From CAIYOL01 sp964494805 (GTDB lineage: Bacteria; Planctomycetota; Phycisphaerae; Sedimentisphaerales; Anaerobacaceae), in the NCBI GenBank assembly GCA_964494805.1, contig CAZBST010000009.1:1-64000 (forward strand): a stretch of DNA of 64,000 nucleotides, written 5' to 3'. This document shows positions 33,669 to 41,768 of this stretch, piece by piece. Position 1 is the first letter of the stretch. Every line of letters starts with the position of its first letter. A model generated the notes under the pieces. The model had not been told where the DNA came from, did not search any database, and saw only the letters and a list, made by a program, of their open reading frames with translations. The position numbers and the translations under genes were made by a program.

Positions 33669-35141
33669 TTATTCTTTTGCATTTGCTACATATATTGGTG
33701 CTAATACAAAAGACCTTCTTACAGAGTCGAATGGTGCAGAGTCGAATTGAGTTATCTTATAGCCATTTTGCCGCAGGTTTTCCATAAGAACAGGATAGCT
33801 TTGGAGCAGCCATATCTGTCGGTGTGCGGCAATGGCCTGGTTGTACTTTTTAATCGACTCATCCTGCTTATCCCTGCCCCAGTTGCCGTTAAGCCACTCG
33901 GAGTCAATCCAGTATGGCGTAAATGATTTCTGGAAGAGGTAATGCTCGAAAAGAATACCTCTAGTCCAACGGCTTATAACAAGATAGTCAGGGTCAGCAA
34001 CCTTGCTTATCCGGATAACGGTGTTTCGATATCCGGTACGGTATTTGTTTAAAAACTGGGTTTTTTTAAATGCGGTAAGACCGTTTATAAAAACAGCAAG
34101 AATTACAGCAACTACTGCGGCATAAATAGTAAACTTGATGTATGTTTTGCCGTCTGAGATTCTCAGGAGCAGACCGAGTCCCAAACCACCAACCACGCAG
34201 AGCATCACATAAGCAGGCATTTGAGAAGGTACGTCATTGATTTTCTCAGCAGAGAATAAGGTAACAAACCAGAGTATAAGCAGAGCAAAGGCAAAGGGGC
34301 GGAATTGTTTTCGACCGAAAATTTCAAGCAATCCTGCGACAACAAGTGGTATACAGAGAAAAAAGTCGGAAAATACTTCGCGGCCTTCTTTGTTCAGCGC
34401 CCAGCTGAGATTGACGGGACGATTGGCGGCTCCGAACAAGCCGCGGCTGCCAAAGAAATAAGGTTGACGAACCGGAAATATCACGACAGCAGCGGAGACT
34501 AAGAAAATTGCGCAGAACAGCAAAAGCGGCCGCAAACGGGGGCGCAATATGAAAAAGCAGGGTAAGGCAAAAATCGCACTCGGCGTTATTAAGAAAGATA
34601 AGAGAAACGACAGGGCTGCAAGGATGGGTTTGTTCAGCAGCCAAAGTAAAACCGACAGGAGTAAAAAACAAACCTGCGGGGTATATACCTCGGCGTAGAT
34701 TGAATTTTCGAGGAACATATAGTGTGTAAAAAGCAGCAGGCTCGCAGCAACGGCTGGAATGTGTTTATGACAAATAGTAAAAGTTATAAAGTAAACCAGC
34801 ATAATACTTAAGGCGCCGAGAAAACAACTCATCAGATTTATTGCACGGTCGTCGGAGCCGGGTAAGATGCGGATGAATCCTGCACCGAGTAAGTAGTAGC
34901 CGAGGTGTACCGGCCTGTCGGCGAAATTGAGGCTTTGCATCTGCTGCAAATAAACCGCTGCATCGCCATTCATAAGAGCTTCTGTGCTTAAAGAGGCAAG
35001 GACAGCAAAGGTTGCCAGGAAAATTATAATACCGATGATGATATTTTTTGTTTTGCAGGGCTGGACGGTTTCGAGAAATGGGTTGGCAAAGTTATTTAGT
35101 CCGCCTTCGAACCTTTTGAGCATCAGCCTGGCATAAGTCAT
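33669..35141 (-). CDS. Multi-pass membrane protein, GT39/DUF2723-like (copy B)
   Basis: 490 residues, the upstream member of the pair. The helices and the MNGDAAVYLQQMQ loop are as in copy A. Divergence rises toward the C-terminus: HTEYRNTVIEMGKVALP in A against RTGYRNTVIRISKVADP in B, and the last 100 residues differ widely (WIDSEWLNGNWGRDKQDESI). This suggests the two enzymes share the donor part but recognise different acceptors, while their 5' ends are kept the same by recombination. CGGAGAAAG precedes the ATG in both. The pseudouridine-synthase gene lies divergently upstream. Confidence 0.85.
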   Translation of the reverse strand: MTYARLMLKRFEGGLNNFANPFLETVQPCKTKNIIIGIIIFLATFAVLASLSTEALMNGDAAVYLQQMQSLNFADRPVHLGYYLLGAGFIRILPGSDDRAINLMSCFLGALSIMLVYFITFTICHKHIPAVAASLLLFTHYMFLENSIYAEVYTPQVCFLLLSVLLWLLNKPILAALSFLLSFLITPSAIFALPCFFILRPRLRPLLLFCAIFLVSAAVVIFPVRQPYFFGSRGLFGAANRPVNLSWALNKEGREVFSDFFLCIPLVVAGLLEIFGRKQFRPFAFALLILWFVTLFSAEKINDVPSQMPAYVMLCVVGGLGLGLLLRISDGKTYIKFTIYAAVVAVILAVFINGLTAFKKTQFLNKYRTGYRNTVIRISKVADPDYLVISRWTRGILFEHYLFQKSFTPYWIDSEWLNGNWGRDKQDESIKKYNQAIAAHRQIWLLQSYPVLMENLRQNGYKITQFDSAPFDSVRRSFVLAPIYVANAKE

Positions 35142-35185
35142 TGTGGGCTTTCTCCGGGTATATTCTGGGGTATACTAAGGTTTAT
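34770..35185 (-). repeat. 416-bp identical block, copy B 5' end
   Basis: Partner of the block at 33211-33626, in direct orientation 1559 bases away. Deletion or expansion by recombination between the two would be easy. Confidence 0.9.
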
Positions 35186-35265
35186 CCAGATAAATGTCAA
35201 TTGCGTTACAGGACGAAACCTGTTAAATAAGCGTGATTGCGGTTTGTAAGATAAGCTGTGAGATT

Positions 35266-35982
35266 ATGAGTAAACAAAGATTACAGAAAGTTTTAGCGGC
35301 GGCAGGTATCGCTTCCCGCAGGAAGTGCGAAGAAGTGATACTCGAAGGGACGGTGCGCGTGAACGGCAAGGTTGTGGATAGTCTCCCCGCTTTTGTCGAC
35401 CCTGACAAGGACATCATAACTGTGGACGGCAGAAAAATTCACGCTGTCCGAAAGGTATATTTTCTTTTGAATAAGCCCAAGGGCGTGATTTGCACAAATT
35501 CAGACCCACAGGGGAGAAAAAAAGCGATAGATATCGTCCGGGCGCGTGAACGCATCTTTTGTGTCGGCAGGCTCGATATTGAGAGCACAGGAATAATCAT
35601 ACTCACCAACGACAACGAACTGGCAAACAGATTAACGCATCCGAGATACGGACTGGCTAAAACATACATTGTCGATATCAAGGGTAAGATTGGCGGCGAA
35701 CAGATAGAAAAGCTGAAAAGAGGAGTCTGGCTGGCTGAGGGCAAAACCAGCAAAGCAGCGATAAATATATTGAAGCGCAGCCATAAGGAATCGCTGGTAG
35801 AAGTAACTATTAGAGAAGGACTCAACCGCCAGGTCAGAAGGATGTTTGCGAAGATGGGGCTGCCTGTAAGGTCACTAACAAGAACGCGGATTGGCAAAAT
35901 TAACGCACGGGGCTTGGGCGTCGGTAAATTCAGGGCACTAACGAAGGCAGAAGTAGAATATCTGAAGAAAACGACGAATTAA
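35266..35982 (+). CDS. RsuA/RluB-family rRNA pseudouridine synthase
   Basis: 238 residues from the ATG at 35266, which matches the family start MSKQRLQKVLAAAGIASRRK; an upstream start would add 11 atypical residues. An S4 RNA-binding domain (1-60) is followed by the catalytic domain with GRLDIESTGIIILTND, where Asp is the nucleophile, then GLNRQVRRMFAKMGLPV and LTRTRIGK. It converts a specific uridine of large or small subunit rRNA; RluB-like is more likely by the C-terminus but not certain. rpmB follows 95 bases downstream on the same strand. Confidence 0.93.
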   Translation: MSKQRLQKVLAAAGIASRRKCEEVILEGTVRVNGKVVDSLPAFVDPDKDIITVDGRKIHAVRKVYFLLNKPKGVICTNSDPQGRKKAIDIVRARERIFCVGRLDIESTGIIILTNDNELANRLTHPRYGLAKTYIVDIKGKIGGEQIEKLKRGVWLAEGKTSKAAINILKRSHKESLVEVTIREGLNRQVRRMFAKMGLPVRSLTRTRIGKINARGLGVGKFRALTKAEVEYLKKTTN

Positions 35983-36077
35983 AATTTGGGCTTGCAATTC
36001 CACCCAAGGATGAGTATATTTATGAAGTTTTACGGCAATTACGATAATAACCTAAGCATATAATCGGGAGCTTATTA

Positions 36078-36341
36078 ATGTCGAGAGTGTGTCATTTTAC
36101 GGGTAAAAAGACGAAAAGCGGCAATACTATTACACGGCGCGGTAAGGCAAAGTACCTCGGCGGGGTAGGGAGAAAAATTACCGGCATTTCGAAAAGAAAG
36201 TTTAAGCCGAACATACAAACAGTCCGGGCGGTTATCGATGGTAAGATTGTTAGAGTAAAAGCATCGACCAAAGCAATACGTATGGGCCTGGTTCAAAAGC
36301 CGCTTAAACGGAAATACAAGCCGGAAGAGTCGAAAGCATAA
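36078..36341 (+). CDS. rpmB: Ribosomal protein bL28
   Basis: 87 residues: SRVCHFTGKKTKSGNTITRR at the start, GVGRKITGISKRKFKPNIQ and the basic core that binds 23S rRNA. This is a normal length for bL28, with an extra PEESKA tail. The zinc-binding form would carry CxxC pairs; here only one Cys (Cys5) is seen, so it is the zinc-free type. GGGAG precedes the ATG. An intrinsic terminator follows before gatC. Confidence 0.97.
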   Translation: MSRVCHFTGKKTKSGNTITRRGKAKYLGGVGRKITGISKRKFKPNIQTVRAVIDGKIVRVKASTKAIRMGLVQKPLKRKYKPEESKA

Positions 36342-36369
36342 GAGAAACAGGTTTTATGTGTTGAAATCG

Positions 36370-36397
36370 GCGGGGTGGGTTTTGCCTCGCTTTTTTT
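36370..36397 (+). terminator. Intrinsic terminator between rpmB and gatC
   Basis: GCGGGG (36370-36375) pairs with CCTCGC (36385-36390, one G.U) and is followed by seven T. gatC starts 17 bases after the T-tract, so read-through or a promoter within rpmB must supply gat mRNA. Confidence 0.7.
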
Positions 36398-36413
36398 ATT
36401 TAGGCAGGAAAAA

Positions 36414-36713
36414 ATGGGGACAAGAATCGACCAGGCAGAGGTGAGGAAGGTCGCTAAATTATCCCGTCTGGATTTGAGCGAAGAGGAAATTGGAGAATTT
36501 ACAAGTCAGCTAAGTGCAATCCTTGACTACGTAACAAAAATGAATGAACTGGATACTACCAGCATAGAGCCTTTGGCACATTGTCTGCCGATAAGTAACG
36601 TTTTCCGAGAAGATGTTGTAAAAGAATCGCTAGGAACTGAAAAGACGCTGGCAAATGCACCGGAGAGAGACAGGGAATTTTTCAAAGTGCCGAAAATACT
36701 CGAAGAACCATAA
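36414..36713 (+). CDS. gatC: Asp/Glu-tRNA amidotransferase subunit C
   Basis: 99 residues from the ATG at 36414 (AGGA upstream); this start gives the family N-terminus GTRIDQAEVRKVAKLSRLDL. GatC holds GatA and GatB together. The DYVTKMNELDTTSIEPLAH and NVFREDV motifs are typical. gatA begins 14 bases downstream. Confidence 0.95.
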   Translation: MGTRIDQAEVRKVAKLSRLDLSEEEIGEFTSQLSAILDYVTKMNELDTTSIEPLAHCLPISNVFREDVVKESLGTEKTLANAPERDREFFKVPKILEEP

Positions 36714-36727
36714 GAATTGATTATTAA

Positions 36728-38188
36728 ATGGACTGGCAAAACGCAAAACAACTGCGAGACAAAATAAGAGGCGGCGAGATAAGTAGCATCGAAGCAACCA
36801 AGACAGTTTTTGAGCGCGTTGCGAAATTAGAGCCGACCCTTGGGGTGTATATAAGCACGTTTGAAAAATCGGCCCTTGATAAGGCGGCGGAGGTTGACAG
36901 ACGCATAGCCAGCGGCGAGGCGGTCGGAGTGCTGGCAGGCGTGCCGGTGGCTGTGAAAGACGTTCTGTGCACGACTTTCGGGGCGACTACATGCGCTTCG
37001 AAGATACTCGAAAATTTCCATTCACCTTACAATGCAACGGTTATAGATAAACTTTTAGCCGCCGATGCCGTTATAGTCGGCAAGACGAATATGGACGAGT
37101 TTGCGATGGGTTCGAGCACGGAAAACTCCGGTCTGAAACAAACGGTCAATCCGTGGGACACCAGCAGAGTGCCGGGCGGGAGCAGTGGAGGGTCAACGGC
37201 AGCGGTGGCAGCAGGACTTTGCTGTGCTGCGCTCGGTTCGGATACCGGCGGTTCAATCCGGCAGCCGGCGAGTTTCTGTGGAGTGGTTGGGTTAAAACCG
37301 ACATACGGCAGAGTATCACGTTACGGTCTTGTCGCTTATGGCTCAAGTTTAGACCAAATCGGGCCAATAACCCGCACGGTGGGTGATTGCGCATTGATGA
37401 TGAATGTTATAGCGGGGCACGATGAGAAAGACAGCACGAGTGTAAGTGAATCTGTTGCGCCGGTCTGTGATTACCTTGAAAAGCTCGATGAGCCGATAAC
37501 AAAGTTGAAAATCGGCATTGTGCCGGAACTTAACGCCGGCAGCGATAGTGATGTACAGAAAGCAATCAGCGAAGCAATCGAAGTTTATAAGAAACTCGGG
37601 GCTGAAATAATTGAAATAGAAATGCCGCACTTCGATTATGCAATCGCCGCTTATTACGTGATAGCAACAGCTGAAGCATCGAGTAATCTGGCGAGATACG
37701 ACGGCGTGCATTACGGACACCGCACGAAACGTGCAGCAGATTATATCGAGGTCTATACGAAATCGCGGGCGGAAGGATTCGGCAAAGAAGTTAAAAGGCG
37801 AATAATGTTAGGCACTTATGCGCTATCAAGCGGCTATTATGATGCATATTATCTGAAGGCGCTTAAGGTCAGGAATTTAATACGCAGCGATTTCACTAAG
37901 GCCTTTGAGAGATGCGATTGTGTTATGATGCCTGTTTCGCCAACGACGGCTTTTAAAATCGGCGAAAAGGTCGATGACCCGCTGAAGATGTATCTTTCCG
38001 ATGTTTATACAATAGCAGTTAATCTGGCGGGCATTCCGGGTATAAGCATTCCGTGCGGCTTCGACGACAAGAACTTGCCAATCGGCCTACAGATTCTCTC
38101 ACCGGCATTCAGCGAAGATAAGTTATTACGCATTGCGAGAATGTACGAAAAAGAAACTGATTGGCATAAGAAGAGACCGGATGTATAG
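36728..38188 (+). CDS. gatA: Glutamyl-tRNA(Gln) amidotransferase subunit A
   Basis: 486 residues. The amidase-signature subunit releases ammonia from glutamine for transamidation of Glu-tRNA(Gln) or Asp-tRNA(Asn). The Ser-cisSer-Lys triad is seen in VAVKDVL (Lys), PGGSSGGSTAAVAAG (cis-Ser) and GSDTGGSIRQPASFCG (nucleophile Ser). The end, LQILSPAFSEDKLLRIARMY, is typical. Its natural neighbour gatB is separated by 1.5 kb containing a two-gene cassette and repeats, so gatA-gatB coupling has been broken. Confidence 0.97.
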   Translation: MDWQNAKQLRDKIRGGEISSIEATKTVFERVAKLEPTLGVYISTFEKSALDKAAEVDRRIASGEAVGVLAGVPVAVKDVLCTTFGATTCASKILENFHSPYNATVIDKLLAADAVIVGKTNMDEFAMGSSTENSGLKQTVNPWDTSRVPGGSSGGSTAAVAAGLCCAALGSDTGGSIRQPASFCGVVGLKPTYGRVSRYGLVAYGSSLDQIGPITRTVGDCALMMNVIAGHDEKDSTSVSESVAPVCDYLEKLDEPITKLKIGIVPELNAGSDSDVQKAISEAIEVYKKLGAEIIEIEMPHFDYAIAAYYVIATAEASSNLARYDGVHYGHRTKRAADYIEVYTKSRAEGFGKEVKRRIMLGTYALSSGYYDAYYLKALKVRNLIRSDFTKAFERCDCVMMPVSPTTAFKIGEKVDDPLKMYLSDVYTIAVNLAGIPGISIPCGFDDKNLPIGLQILSPAFSEDKLLRIARMYEKETDWHKKRPDV

Positions 38189-38198
38189 GAGATAATTA

Positions 38199-38274
38199 AC
38201 CACGAATAAACACGAATAGACACTAAATAATTTTTAATTAACCACAAATGAACACAAATCAACACTAATTGGTT
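38199..38274 (+). repeat. ACCACGAAT-type repeats, left end of the gat cassette
   Basis: ACCACGAATAAACACGAAT (38199-38217), followed by a second degenerate unit (ACCACAAATGAACACAAATC, about 38246-38265). The first is the exact reverse complement of 39650-39668. A third unit lies at 38674-38690, overlapping the start codon of the HEPN gene. Confidence 0.85.
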
Positions 38275-38288
38275 TCGGCCAGTATTAA

Positions 38289-38669
38289 ATGGATAACGAT
38301 GGAAACATAATCTATAAGGAACTTTCTTATAAAATCGTAGAGTTATCGCTCGAAGTTCATAACGAACTTGGCTGTGGTTTTCTGGAAAAGGTATATGAAA
38401 ATGCTCTGATGCTATTGTTTGAGAGAGATAAAATACCCGCCAGACAACAAGCACCGGCGGACGTTCATTTTCAGGGCAAAGTCATAGGCCAATATTTTGC
38501 GGATATACTGGTGGATAATAAGTTAATACTTGAGCTGAAAACTGTAGATGTCATTGCAAACATTCATATCGCTCAGGTACTAAATTATCTGCGTGCTACA
38601 GGAATGAAGCTGGGAATGATTCTGAATTTCGGCAAACCAGCGTTTGAATATAAAAGACTGGTTCTATAA
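38289..38669 (+). CDS. GxxExxY-type PD-(D/E)XK-like protein
   Basis: 126 residues. The family signature is present as G30-FLE33-KVY36, together with VHNELGCGFLEKVYENAL and QYFADILVDNKLILELK, where Asp72, Glu82 and Lys84 form a PD-(D/E)XK-like nuclease site. The family is widespread and often repeat-associated; its biological role is not established. Here the gene lies between repeat units inside the gat operon, and its stop codon is within the next repeat. AT content is visibly higher than in gatA and gatB, suggesting transfer. Confidence 0.9.
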   Translation: MDNDGNIIYKELSYKIVELSLEVHNELGCGFLEKVYENALMLLFERDKIPARQQAPADVHFQGKVIGQYFADILVDNKLILELKTVDVIANIHIAQVLNYLRATGMKLGMILNFGKPAFEYKRLVL

Positions 38670-38679
38670 TTAACCACGA

Positions 38680-39633
38680 ATGAACACAAACAAATACAAA
38701 AATCCTATTTTAACAGCACAATCCGTCAAAGACCCGAAGGAGAAATTCCAAGAGTGGAAAAATATGCTTGTGGGAGAGGACATACACTCTATTAGAAATC
38801 AAATCTATGATATGATTTGGGATTGTGCTTTTTTCCAGTGTATCAATGAGTCAAGAAAGTATGCTGCTAAAGACGATAAAGGCGACACCAAACAAAACAG
38901 GATGATACATTATTTTATAAATCAGTCTTTTTTCAAAACCCAACTGCTGTCAATAAGAAAACTGACTGACAAAGACTTTGATAGGATACGAAAAGGTAAA
39001 CAATACACGGTTTACTCATTGTATAATTTGATCGAAGATATTAAGAGAAATAGTGCGATATTGACCAGAAAAAATATTCTCGACGCTCATAACTTGCCGT
39101 ATGATTACAAAAAAGCAAGAGCAGACTTTGACAATAATACTGATTGGACACAAGGACCTGTTTTTGAACCTAATGAAATAGGACACTCTGAAGATATTCA
39201 TAGGCAAATAGATTCCTTAACAGGGATAACAACCGACGAAAGAAGACCTGATGACTTAATCCTAGATAATATTCTTAAACAACTTGATGATAAATTGGTA
39301 GGTATTGACGAATTATGCAAATATGTAAACAAGTTCATTGCACATTCCGCTACACCTGAAAGTCGAGAGGTGATTCCCGATGAAATCAAAGAGGCCTTGT
39401 CCAAAATTTTAAATGCTCACAAAATTATATGTGAAACAGCAAGTTTTATAGGGAATAAGATATTGTTTTGCGGTTTCGGCTATGTTTTACCCATTCCCCG
39501 ATACGGCCCATTTGACCAATTCGACGTGTTTGAATACCTTGACGAGCCAATCGCCTCAAAAGAAACCATAGACAAAGTAAGGCAGGTTTGGGAAAAATAC
39601 AGAACAGAAACGGAACAGTGGTGCCAACAATAA
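38680..39633 (+). CDS. AbiU2-like HEPN protein
   Basis: 317 residues, helical, rich in Lys/Asp/Asn. The central region (FFKTQLLSIRKLTDKDFDRI, YSLYNLIEDIKRNSAIL) and the later YVNKFIAHSATPESR resemble AbiU2-type HEPN domains. The usual RxxxxH is degenerate: the arginine position is Asn217 with His222, so RNase activity is doubtful. AbiU2 was described as part of a lactococcal phage-abortive system, hence a defence role is possible (inference). The start codon lies inside a repeat unit (ACCACGAATGAACACAAACA), so the repeat supplies the translation start. It is followed by the inverted repeat and gatB. Confidence 0.7.
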   Translation: MNTNKYKNPILTAQSVKDPKEKFQEWKNMLVGEDIHSIRNQIYDMIWDCAFFQCINESRKYAAKDDKGDTKQNRMIHYFINQSFFKTQLLSIRKLTDKDFDRIRKGKQYTVYSLYNLIEDIKRNSAILTRKNILDAHNLPYDYKKARADFDNNTDWTQGPVFEPNEIGHSEDIHRQIDSLTGITTDERRPDDLILDNILKQLDDKLVGIDELCKYVNKFIAHSATPESREVIPDEIKEALSKILNAHKIICETASFIGNKILFCGFGYVLPIPRYGPFDQFDVFEYLDEPIASKETIDKVRQVWEKYRTETEQWCQQ

Positions 39634-39649
39634 ATATAAGATAGTGTTA

Positions 39650-39668
39650 ATTCGTGTTTATTCGTGGT
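39650..39668 (-). repeat. ACCACGAAT-type repeat, inverted right end of the gat cassette
   Basis: ATTCGTGTTTATTCGTGGT is the exact reverse complement of 38199-38217 (19 of 19), and beyond it six more bases match after a two-base mismatch. It lies nine bases upstream of gatB and its GGTGA may serve as the gatB ribosome site. Confidence 0.9.
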
Positions 39669-39676
39669 GAATTTAA

Positions 39677-41140
39677 ATGACCGATTTGAACTATAAGGTT
39701 GTTGTTGGACTGGAGATTCACGTGCATCTTTGCACGAAGACGAAGATGTTCTGCGGATGTGTGCTGAGTTTCGGGGAAGAAGCCAACAGCAGAGTATGTC
39801 CGGTGTGCCTCGGTATGCCGGGTGTGCTGCCGGTAATGAATAAGCAGGCATTCGAATATGCTGTGCTGGTAGCGCTTGCCCTTAATTGCGAAATAGCTGA
39901 ATTCACGAAGTGGGACAGAAAAGGATATTACTACCCTGATTTGCCGAAAAATTATCAGATAAGCCAATATGATTTGCCGCTCAGCAGAAATGGCTTTATT
40001 GAAATACCGCTGGCCTCGGGAAAAACCAAAAGGATTGGAATAATCAGAGCACATCTTGAGGAAGATGCGGGAAAGAACCTGCACGCCACCGGAAATTTTT
40101 CGCAGGTCGATTTGAATCGGGCAGGCACACCTTTATTAGAGATTGTAACCGAGCCGGATATGAATAGCGCCAAAGAAGTGCGTGCGCTTGCGGAGGAACT
40201 GCAAAGGATGGTCAGATATTTAGGCGTCTCGGAAGCGGATATGCAAAAGGGCCATATGCGTTTTGAGCCGAATGTAAACCTTATTGTCACCAGAGATGGC
40301 AAAGAATACAAAACACCTATCGTTGAAATCAAGAACCTGAACAGCTTCAGGGCACTGGAGAAAAGCATCGAATACGAAATCGGCAGGCAGGTCGAACAGT
40401 TCCTCGAAACAGGTGTTGTAATGGAGATGGGCAACAAGAGCACTCGCGGCTGGGATGATGTGAAAGAGGTAACAGTCCTGCAGAGGGAAAAAGAAGAAGC
40501 TCACGATTACAGATATTTTCCAGAACCTGACCTGGTGCCGGTCGAACTAACGGAGCAATGGCTGAGCGAAATCAAGTCTCGATTGTGTGAACTGCCTATA
40601 AAGAAGCAAGTGCGATTCATAACTGAATATGGATTGAGTGATTACGATGCGGGTGTTTTAACAGCTGAGCGGGCGACAGGAGAATTTTTCGACGAGGTAG
40701 TTAAAGCCGGCGGTGAGCCGAAGCGGGTTTGTAATCTGCTCACACAGGTCGGACTAAAATTAGCAAATGAGAAAGGATGCAGCGTCGCTGAGTTAGGAGT
40801 TAAACCAGATGCTCTTGCTCAATTGGCCAAAATGGTTGATGCCGGTATGATAAGCGCTACCGCTTCAAACACTATCTTTGAGGAAATGGCAAAGACCGGC
40901 AAAGAACCGGAGATAATTGCAAAAGAACTTAACCTTATTCAGAAAAGCGATGCAGTGGAATTGGAGAAGATAGTCGAGCAGGTGCTTTTAGAAAATCCAA
41001 AGGCGGTTGATGATGTAAAAAGCGGCGGGAAGAAGAGCAAAAAGGCCGAGGGGTTTCTATTGGGGCAGGTTATGCAGAAGACAAAGGGGCAGGCAAATCC
41101 AAAAATAGTTTCGGAAATCCTTTCCAAAAAGTTCAGTTGA
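39677..41140 (+). CDS. gatB: Asp/Glu-tRNA amidotransferase subunit B
   Basis: 487 residues. GatB binds the misacylated tRNA, activates it with ATP and transfers ammonia. The N-terminal cradle contains VVGLEIHVHL and the zinc-like site KMFCGC...RVCPVCLGMPGVLP; EPDMNSAKEVRALAEELQ and MRFEPNVNL follow. The C-terminal YqeY-like tail is at about 400-487 (FLLGQVMQKTKGQANPK). Full length. It ends overlapping the convergent plsY gene by eight bases. Confidence 0.97.
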   Translation: MTDLNYKVVVGLEIHVHLCTKTKMFCGCVLSFGEEANSRVCPVCLGMPGVLPVMNKQAFEYAVLVALALNCEIAEFTKWDRKGYYYPDLPKNYQISQYDLPLSRNGFIEIPLASGKTKRIGIIRAHLEEDAGKNLHATGNFSQVDLNRAGTPLLEIVTEPDMNSAKEVRALAEELQRMVRYLGVSEADMQKGHMRFEPNVNLIVTRDGKEYKTPIVEIKNLNSFRALEKSIEYEIGRQVEQFLETGVVMEMGNKSTRGWDDVKEVTVLQREKEEAHDYRYFPEPDLVPVELTEQWLSEIKSRLCELPIKKQVRFITEYGLSDYDAGVLTAERATGEFFDEVVKAGGEPKRVCNLLTQVGLKLANEKGCSVAELGVKPDALAQLAKMVDAGMISATASNTIFEEMAKTGKEPEIIAKELNLIQKSDAVELEKIVEQVLLENPKAVDDVKSGGKKSKKAEGFLLGQVMQKTKGQANPKIVSEILSKKFS

Positions 41141-41768
41141 AGACTTTGCTCTCGGTTCCGGCGATTAGCCGTTTTATATTCCCACGGTGGCGCACAATCA
41201 CTATAATCGGCATAACGATAGCCGCAATAAGCAGCGGCCAAAGGTGCGCAAAATTCCAGGCCGGTGTCAGTACAATCATCAGGACTAATGCGACAGGGAA
41301 AGCAACAGAAGCAGCGATGGAGGCCAGCGAGATATACCGCCAAATCAAAACAATTACCGTCCAGACTCCAAAAGCAATCAGCGAGCAAATTGTATAATAA
41401 GGCCAAAGGCCGAGCGCTACGCCGAAGCTGGTAGCGACGCCTTTGCCGCCTCTAAATTTTATGTATACTGGAAAGATATGACCTAATATAGCTGCACAAC
41501 CGACAACAAGGACAAGGAAAAGCTCCATGACGGCTGGTGGAGAAGAAATAAATCTGGCGGCAACTACCATCGGCAGCAAACCTTTTGCAGCATCCAGAAA
41601 GAAGCACAGATATGCCCATTTTCTGCCAAGCGCCCGCGATAGATTCGTCGCCCCGATATTGCCTGAACCGATGCTGCGCAAGTCCCTGCCGTGGGCTTTG
41701 GCAATAATCAGACCGAAAGGAATTGAGCCAAGCAAATACGCACCAATAATCAAAATCGCAAATTTCAT
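41133..41768 (-). CDS. plsY: Glycerol-3-phosphate acyltransferase PlsY
   Basis: 211 residues with five hydrophobic helices. It transfers the acyl chain from acyl-phosphate to glycerol-3-phosphate, the first step of phospholipid synthesis. All three family motifs are present: GSGNIGATN, DAAKG and FRGGKGVAT. The ATG overlaps the stop of the upstream glycosyltransferase as TAATG. It is the last gene of the LPS operon, linking phospholipid and LPS synthesis. Confidence 0.95.
   Translation of the reverse strand: MKFAILIIGAYLLGSIPFGLIIAKAHGRDLRSIGSGNIGATNLSRALGRKWAYLCFFLDAAKGLLPMVVAARFISSPPAVMELFLVLVVGCAAILGHIFPVYIKFRGGKGVATSFGVALGLWPYYTICSLIAFGVWTVIVLIWRYISLASIAASVAFPVALVLMIVLTPAWNFAHLWPLLIAAIVMPIIVIVRHRGNIKRLIAGTESKVFN

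Noticed and set aside
38005..38454. Minus-strand reading frame of 149 codons over the gatA end and the repeat area
   Set aside because: It translates the ACCACGAAT repeats (ICVHLWLI-type text) and overlaps gatA and the GxxExxY gene. No ribosome site; repeat-derived shadow.
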